Of a DNA stretch of 64,000 bases, positions 59,301 through 64,000 are shown piece by piece. Below the pieces are notes generated by a model. It was not told the DNA's origin. It ran no database searches and saw nothing but the letters and a program-made list of their open reading frames with translations. A program made the translations under genes and the position numbers. Source of the DNA: Mytilus trossulus (Eukaryota; Mollusca; Bivalvia; Mytilida; Mytilidae); the NCBI RefSeq assembly GCF_036588685.1, contig NC_086376.1, positions 59,357,166-59,421,165 on the forward strand. Direction: 5' to 3'. Each line of letters starts with the position of its first letter. Position 1 is the stretch's first letter.

Positions 59301-60321
59301 ACATATTTAATTTCTTTCCATGAACTTTGTCGTTGATTTTCGTGTTTGTATTGTTTACGTCCCAAGCTTTTATCTACGTCTCTGAATTGAAATTTCTAAA
59401 AGCTTAACATGAAATTAAATAATTGGTATATGTAAGAGCAAGTAACTATGATACTAAAATACTATAGTTATTGAACTTTAGATTTACTTATCATATAACA
59501 ATGAACATCTTTAAATTATATTGTTGTCTTTACAGTTACAACGATGTAATCGACTGTACAACAAAGTAGCAGAAGAATTTGGGAAACCAAGGGAAAGATT
59601 TCCAAGGATTGATGATAATAATGCTTTTACGTACGATTTCCAGCAAAGGCCAATATTCACCAAGTCTGCACCTGGAACATTTCATTATGATGACCCACAT
59701 GCTATACAGAGACTCGAATGGTCATTGACAAATCAGTTCCTACAAAAGCGCCACCACACGGAATATATGGATTATAGACGGCAGCACCATGCCTTTGCTG
59801 ATGATAGTCGTTCGGTTTCAGAATATAGTGATCATTTTGAACTGGATCCATTTCAGTTAAGCGACATTTTACACAGACGAGGTTTACGGAAGCCAGTAAT
59901 GGTGCGCTATGATAAAAATGGTGTTGAGATAAGAAAATCCAAAATAAAAATTCGTCCAAATAACGGTGCTCTTCCAACAAACCCATCTGCCAGAGAAAAA
60001 ATTAAAGGTAGGGCAAGACTTGACTATGAGATGGCAAACATGCGAGCTGTTGCATTTTGTGAAAGGCAAGCTCAACGAAAATTTCGAACGGCTTCAGCCA
60101 TTACTAGAAATAGAGATGTCGAACTTGTCGAGGAAGATTTCTTAGAACGAATAAACAATGAAAACAATAATAATGAGAATGACGATACGGGCAGTGTCAT
60201 TATGTCTATGGATAAGGAGGAACTATTTGAGAGGATTGATAAATGGATTGATGGTGTAAACGAGGCTCTTGGTCAGTCTTCTAATTCAACTTCAAAGGTT
60301 TATTTTCAAGACAAAACATGA
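47351..60321 (+). CDS. uncharacterised 301-aa protein, two visible exons
   Basis: Exon 1, 47351-47470: ATG (A at -3), 40 codons, MPEKIITTRPWTQHPLSPGK then LYRQQRADIKTPVINTYAKQ, donor gtaaga. Last exon, 59536-60321: acceptor ttgttgtctttacag, 261 codons, stop TGA at 60319. Both borders are phase 0, so they join directly across an intron of about 12 kb; exons between them are possible. I do not recognise the family. The protein is hydrophilic, without signal peptide or membrane segment. It has a DFQQRPIFTKSAPGTFHYDD segment (74-93), a basic strand VRYDKNGVEIRKSKIKIRP (163-181), an arginine-rich helix around 190-232, an Asn-rich NNENNNNENDD stretch (247-257) and an acidic amphipathic end (MDKEELFERIDKWIDGVNEA). 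An AATAAA lies at 60326-60331. The long unbroken last exon and its clean acceptor support coding. Confidence 0.65.
48070..48325 (+). repeat. dispersed repeat, family D, copy 2
   Basis: ttttcccgtttggatggttt, tacactagtaatatt, gctattcggtgtgagcc, aaattgtgacttgaatggag and accacatcttcctatat; intronic. Confidence 0.8.
48326..49405. other. intronic, little recognisable
   Basis: AT-rich; 48890-48925 carries a scrap of the inverse family D end (ggccttcaacaatgaacaaa). Confidence 0.4.
49410..49530 (-). repeat. family D piece, inverse
   Basis: ataggaagatgtggtgtgag, then tgccaatgagacaactctcc, atccaagtaacaattt and acggccttcaacacg; inverse of the end of family D. Confidence 0.8.
50365..50412 (-). ncRNA. 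hammerhead motif, mutated cleavage site
   Basis: Minus strand: CTGAAGA (50404-50398; fits CUGANGA), helix II GAC/GTC with a 7-base loop, GAAA (50384-50381), then TACGCAGC and TGGTGA. Helix I GCATCA/TGGTGA pairs over about five bases. The cleavage triplet is AGC instead of GTC, which breaks the NUH rule, so it is probably inactive. A short retrozyme body remnant (gaagagc) follows to about 50465. Confidence 0.6.
50659..50803. mobile_element. GC-rich MITE copy in intron
   Basis: cagaggcggatttaggggcc at one end and an atcctcccctgg end at the other; interior tatatagggaatcactgaag and cagtcagtgggcccccactt match 17053-17211. The direct repeat gatac flanks it. Confidence 0.8.
50843..50930. repeat. 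44-bp unit, two perfect tandem copies
   Basis: gcatgtgaaataaaacaaaa... occurs at 50843 and again at 50887 without change. Confidence 0.95.
50931..52170. other. intronic AT-rich, no gene; carries one of a repeat pair
   Basis: 51325-51480 (attttacaagag, gtaaatatttaaatttaatt, gtgtgagtaatc) pairs with 54460-54600 in direct orientation. Nothing else recognised. Confidence 0.45.
52180..52365 (+). repeat. dispersed repeat, family D, copy 3
   Basis: cgtttgaatggtttgacact, agtaattttggggcccttta, ttgttcggtgtaagac and a caccacatctgcctttat end. Confidence 0.8.
52366..54055. other. intronic, no gene recognised
   Basis: Very AT-rich. Frames around 53640-54050 on both strands overlap each other and have no family character. 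Confidence 0.4.
54056..54180 (+). repeat. dispersed repeat, family B, 3' end
   Basis: gggtgcgggaatttctcgct, acattgaagacctgttggtg, then cctctttgacacattcccca and ttccattctcaattta. Confidence 0.85.
55224..55606 (+). repeat. inverted duplication, arm 1 (~380 bp)
   Basis: Starts cagcccgtaacagagaagtg and ends gtaggaatgaagtccttt. Its inverse lies at 57797-58177. Both arms keep an open frame over about 45 codons (FHVSIIKFNTDN, MKQNM, WAKS, YFFKVRTEK). Most of the differences between them change amino acids, so the frame is probably not under selection now; it may be transposon coding sequence. Confidence 0.85.
55607..57114. other. intronic sequence between inverted arms, no gene recognised
   Basis: About 1.5 kb with no transposase or other frame that I can recognise. 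Confidence 0.4.
57115..57245 (-). repeat. family D piece, inverse
   Basis: gatgatggggtatgattgcc, aatgagacaattatcc and caccgtacggccttcaacaa. Confidence 0.75.
57797..58177 (-). repeat. inverted duplication, arm 2
   Basis: Minus strand repeats 55224-55606: cagcccgtaacagagaagtg at the 58177 end and aggaatgaagtcctttt at the 57797 end. Confidence 0.85.
58180..58290 (-). repeat. family D piece, inverse
   Basis: taattaccaaagagatcact, then caccgtacgcccttcaacaa and tgagcaaaacccataccgca, the inverse of family D sequence; directly abuts arm 2 of the inverted duplication. Confidence 0.65.
58291..59535. other. 3' end of the intron before the last exon
   Basis: AT-rich; no further exon recognised. Ends with the acceptor ttgttgtctttacag. 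Confidence 0.45.
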
Positions 60322-60331
60322 CAAAAATAAA

Positions 60332-60820
60332 ATTTCAGACTTATGAATATTTATTTCGAATCCGTTAATTTTGTCAAAAATTCAATGCTTGGAATTAACA
60401 GAAACATGCAAATATTGAACATGTTAAACCAGACGCCTTTTCTTTTTGGGTTACTTCGCTGTTGTTATTCAAGGGAAAAATAATTTAAAGTGCATGATCA
60501 TACGATATAGATTTTTGATGAATATTGAAGGTGTCATTTTGGTTATACTGACGGTACGTCAGAACAAAAAATTTGGTAACCATATATACAGAGTATTAAT
60601 TGATTTTAAAATCTTATGGCGGCCGTCTTGAAAAAAACCCACTATTTTGAATTTCCAATTGGGGTCAACTGGTTATATTGTTCGTAGCATCAACCACGTC
60701 TAACATTCTAAATTTGAACTTGTATATTACTATTAAGAGATATTTGTTGATTTGGATATTTTGAGACGGCCAATTTGAAAAAAAGATGCCGTATTGATAT
60801 TTCAAGTTAGGTCCATAGAT
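60332..60820. other. 3' flank of the unknown gene, no gene recognised
   Basis: Nothing recognised beyond the poly(A) signal candidate at 60326. The phrases gatatttgttgatttggata and gatacatgttgatttggata (60737, 61167) hint at an old local duplication spanning 60.6-61.3 kb. Confidence 0.4.
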
Positions 60821-60824
60821 ATAA

Positions 60825-61060
60825 GAAGATGTGTTATGAGTGCCAATAAGACAACTCTCCAGCCAAGTCACAATTTGTAAAAGAAAAACCAGTATAGGTC
60901 AAAGAACGATCTTCAACACGGAGCCGTGGCTCACACCAAACAGTAACCTATAAAGGGCCTCAAAAAGGACTAGTGTGAAACCATTCAAACGGGAAAACCA
61001 ATCTTATAATCTATATAAAAAAACGAGAAACGAGAAACACTTATGAACTACGCCAACAAA
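60825..61060 (-). repeat. dispersed repeat, family D, copy 4 (inverse)
   Basis: ataagaagatgtgttatgag, tgccaataagacaactctcc, acaccaaacagtaacc, actagtgtgaaaccattcaa and acgggaaaaccaat: the full inverse of family D. Confidence 0.85.
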
Positions 61061-62650
61061 CGATAAGTACTGAACAACGTGTTCCTCACTTAGGACATAG
61101 TTTGTATTTGTCGAAATACCCTGCACTACTATCATGCAAAATGTGACATTGCTTTTGACCTTATAAATGATACATGTTGATTTGGATATTTTATAGTGGT
61201 CATCTTGAAAAAAGCCGCCAAATTGAAATTTGAAGGTGGGTCCATAGATTATATTGTTTGAAACGCAATAAGAACTATAACAGTTCCAAAAATTTGGTGC
61301 TTTTTTCCTAAAACCCACAATTTTGTTCACTGATCTGCCGGACTATTATGGAAGCTTGTACATTTGAATGTGTTTACATTCTTATTCTTCGTTCTATTAT
61401 TGGTACCTAATCTCCTTAATGTCCTTGGCAAATCATAGCAACATCTCATTCAAATAAACAAATTTTTTTCAGCATTTAATAATCATTATTTCCTTCTTCT
61501 TCTTCTTCGGAAGTCCACCCTATTTGCAGGGTCACCGCATTATCATATTAAAGCAATCATTCGTAAGTGACTATTGTGTATATCGTCCATATATAAATTG
61601 CTGGCATTGAATCATTGAATATATTTTGATCTTTTTATAGTTATTTATAAAAACACCAAAGTTAATCATTTATTTCTTTTTGACAGAATGATACATATGA
61701 ATTTTGGCAGGATAATACCAATTCAAATTCAATTCAAATATTTATTGTCATATAAACTGAACAATAATTTGTGACAAATAATATAAAAATACAAAAAATA
61801 CATTAAACAAACAAAACCATGAAAACAAAAAAAAACAAAAAAGCAAAACGATAATACCAGTAATTATGATATTTGACGGGATAATATCTACGATTTTTTG
61901 CTGGTTAATAGCTATGTGTTTTTTTTGTAAACATTCGTGTTTACCAGTCTTTGGTTTCCTGTGATGTGTTTTATTGTTTCTTCTTCCATCGTTTTTTATG
62001 TTTGCCATATAAAATGCTCGTACGAAGTCAGCTATGTAAAGCCATCTTCGACCATTTTATTTAAAATTGTCGTACACACACCGCCAGCGTTGAAAAACCA
62101 TTCTCAACCCTCAAATAGAATAGCCTGTAAGTCTGATAAGTTGAGCGCTTTTTAACTGATATTTATAGTTTGTACTGTAATACAAAAGTCCCAGGTTAAA
62201 GGAAAGGTTTTACTGATTTTTGAAGACCGTACGGTGACCCAAATGTGTCAATTGGTCTCTTTTGAGGGGTTGTTTCATCGTATGTGCAATCGTATCACAT
62301 CTTCTTGTCTTTATAATGTTGGTGTTATTTGATAAATAAAACGAACAAGCGTGTAAGTTTGTAGTAAAAAAAATCCAAACGAACTTGACCAATTCTGTCC
62401 CTCGATGCACAAAACACATTGACTTCGATGTCCATTTTTCTCCAATATTGGAGTTAATCTAAGTAACACTTTCGCATTTTACCATATAAAAAGAAAATCA
62501 AGTATATATGTAAACTGCACTCAATTCAATTTTTGAAATATTTGCCCTTTGGACAAAAAAATTCCAAGACTTAAAAGAATATTATAATGAACCATATACC
62601 TCCAGGGAACAAACCTAACTCTAAATGACAAAACAGTTACTCCACAGGTG
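61061..62650. other. no gene recognised
   Basis: AT-rich. 62220-62310 (gaccgtacggtgaccc, gtctcttttgaggggttg, tatcacatcttcttgtc) is a degraded family D-like end; a similar scrap lies at 47690-47760. Confidence 0.4.
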
Positions 62651-62654
62651 AAAG

Positions 62655-62705
62655 TAACAGTCGGGTTGTTGTCTCTTTGACACATTCCCCATTTCCATTC
62701 TCAAT
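62655..62705 (+). repeat. family B 3' end, short
   Basis: gtcgggttgttgtctctttg then acacattccccatttccatt. Confidence 0.8.
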
Positions 62706-62834
62706 GTTATTGACTATCTATTGTGACAACTCAGTACTTTTCTTTTAATTTCAAATTATTCATGTATTGCGAAAATTTAATATTATTTTTAGTTGGAAAT
62801 GTTGACTGCTGTACCCCTATTTTTTACTTTTTAC

Positions 62835-63100
62835 CTATTATGTCTGTTTGTTTTGTTCAAATATTGTTATCGATGAATGGAATTGTATGCGACTGTCATA
62901 AAAGCCATACATTTGAGAGATTTAACTAGCCATAAAAACAGGTTCAATCCACCATTTTCTACACAAGAAAATACCTGTACCAAGTTAGGAATATGACAGT
63001 TGTATCCATTCGTTTAATGTGACATTTAATTATGGACTTTTTGGTTAAAATTTCATCGAAGTTCGATATTTTTGTTATTTTACTTTTTAGGACAAAAGCT
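62835..63100 (+). repeat. dispersed repeat, family A
   Basis: tatgtctgtttgttttgttc, gagagatttaactagcc, aggttcaatccaccattttc, cctgtaccaagttaggaata and ttttgttattttactttt; matches 45885-46090 and, rearranged, 1-330. Confidence 0.75.
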
Positions 63101-63113
63101 TATGGTATATTAA

Positions 63114-63150
63114 TGTCGCTGATGAGTTTTTTTGTCTGGCGTACAAAATG
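63114..63150 (+). ncRNA. decayed hammerhead/retrozyme relic
   Basis: gtcgctgatgag followed by a T run and gtctggcgtacaaaat: CTGATGA and the cleavage-side gtctggcg remain, but helix II and GAAA are deleted. Inactive. Confidence 0.5.
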
Positions 63151-63339
63151 ACAAGCCTATTATATTGTCGATAAGTTTATTTATTACCTAATTGATAATC
63201 CACCATGTCTTATAACCCATAATCAATTTATAATACATTTGATATACACAAGGGTAACATGACAGAAGAAGATAGTAGAGCAGGACTCTTTTGGAGCGAT
63301 GAGGTCACTTACGATTTTGAAAATTTTATGCTTTGATTA

Positions 63340-63515
63340 CATACATAAAGGCAACAGTAGTATACCGCTGTTTAAAAGTCATTAATCGGTTGAGAGATAA
63401 AAAATCTGGGTTCCAAACTAAAACCGAGGGAAAATCATCAACTATAAGAGGAAAACAACGAAACTACAGCAACACAAAAGTGCAACAAAAACAAACGACA
63501 ATGTAACACACATTG
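63340..63515 (-). repeat. dispersed repeat, family E (inverse)
   Basis: taaaggcaacagtagtatac, cgctgtttaaaagtcat, aaaaccgagggaaaatcat and ataagaggaaaacaacg; inverse of 34840-35070. Confidence 0.75.
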
Positions 63516-64000
63516 AAAAGAAACTTGATGATAACAAATGCAATTTTCCTGACTTGGAAAATTACGCTGTTTTGAAGTTGTTTTTTGTTGATTGTTGACT
63601 GCACTTTATCTTTTTTTTATTTTTGGCTATGTTTTTGTCTGATCTGCTTTAAATACATATTCAGATTTATCTGTTTTTGATGCTTTCATTTCATTTATTA
63701 AGGTAGACGGAGTGTCTAAATTAAAATCCAAAGATTTTTTATATTAATTTGTCAAAATGTAGTTTATATAATGCTTTTAAATAATAATGGTACAAAGAAT
63801 GGATCATGTGTCCTATTTTCCCACTAAAATTGACAGATTTTGTAAAGATTGTGCATGAAAACCAAATTTCTGCCATAAAATGAAAGCTACACCATAGAAT
63901 TTTGAAAAAGAAAAATTGGGGTCACGGGACTTTTTTCTTGCTACATAATAAAAAAACGTAATTTCCTGATACATTCCATTGTAAAAACAAATGAAACTGA
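63516..64000. other. window end, no gene recognised
   Basis: AT-rich. A ttaaggtagacggagtgtct phrase at 63699 could be one end of a MITE that continues beyond the window; the other end is not seen. Confidence 0.3.

Noticed and set aside
1-64000. CRISPR arrays, operons, bacterial genes or rRNA
   Set aside because: None seen. Splice sites, repeats and gene families are those of an animal genome; the spaced repeats present are satellite or tandem-duplication type.

Overview
The window reads as nuclear DNA of a bivalve mollusc, most likely a mussel of the genus Mytilus. It is AT-rich and gene-poor. It has long introns with GT-AG borders, domain families that are expanded in bivalves (C1q, DZIP3-like HEPN/STAND/ankyrin proteins) and many dispersed repeats of a kind familiar from mussel genomes. 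The species is inferred from recalled repeat and family character, not from a database match.

Layout. 0-5 kb holds repeat relics, two ankyrin-repeat pseudogene pieces, a BEL/Pao relic and a decayed retrozyme. 5.9-7.1 kb is a small three-exon C1q-domain gene whose splice phases do not close. 8.4-10.2 kb has three exons from the 3' end of a receptor tyrosine kinase, broken by a one-base frameshift. 10.2-12.7 kb has a 160-bp tandem repeat, an acidic reading frame and a 280-bp MITE. 13.0-17.2 kb is a 2.05-kb segment in two tandem copies whose junction lies inside a GC-rich MITE. 18.5-23.9 kb is a second tandem pair, 2.73 kb per copy, with a large palindrome in each copy. 24.9-25.3 kb holds the best-preserved retrozyme: a 356-bp unit ending in a hammerhead ribozyme with all core residues.

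The main gene runs on the minus strand from 43226 to 27326. I could assemble six exons with GT-AG borders and compatible phases, giving 1635 aa: a short N-terminus, a DZIP3-like HEPN domain with an intact R-x4-H RNase motif, a coiled coil, a STAND P-loop NTPase and 27 ankyrin repeats. The architecture suits an innate immune or stress sensor: ankyrin ligand surface, NTPase switch and RNA-cleaving effector. Function is inferred from domains only. Its introns hold broken Penelope-like reverse transcriptase copies and two hammerhead-like motifs. Decayed ankyrin pieces on the same strand at 1.1-1.5 and 3.3-4.0 kb suggest birth-and-death evolution of the family.

43-64 kb contains one more plausible gene on the plus strand: a 40-codon first exon at 47351 and a 261-codon last exon ending at 60321, encoding a 301-aa protein I do not recognise. 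The rest is dispersed repeats, inverted duplications and AT-rich DNA without recognisable genes.
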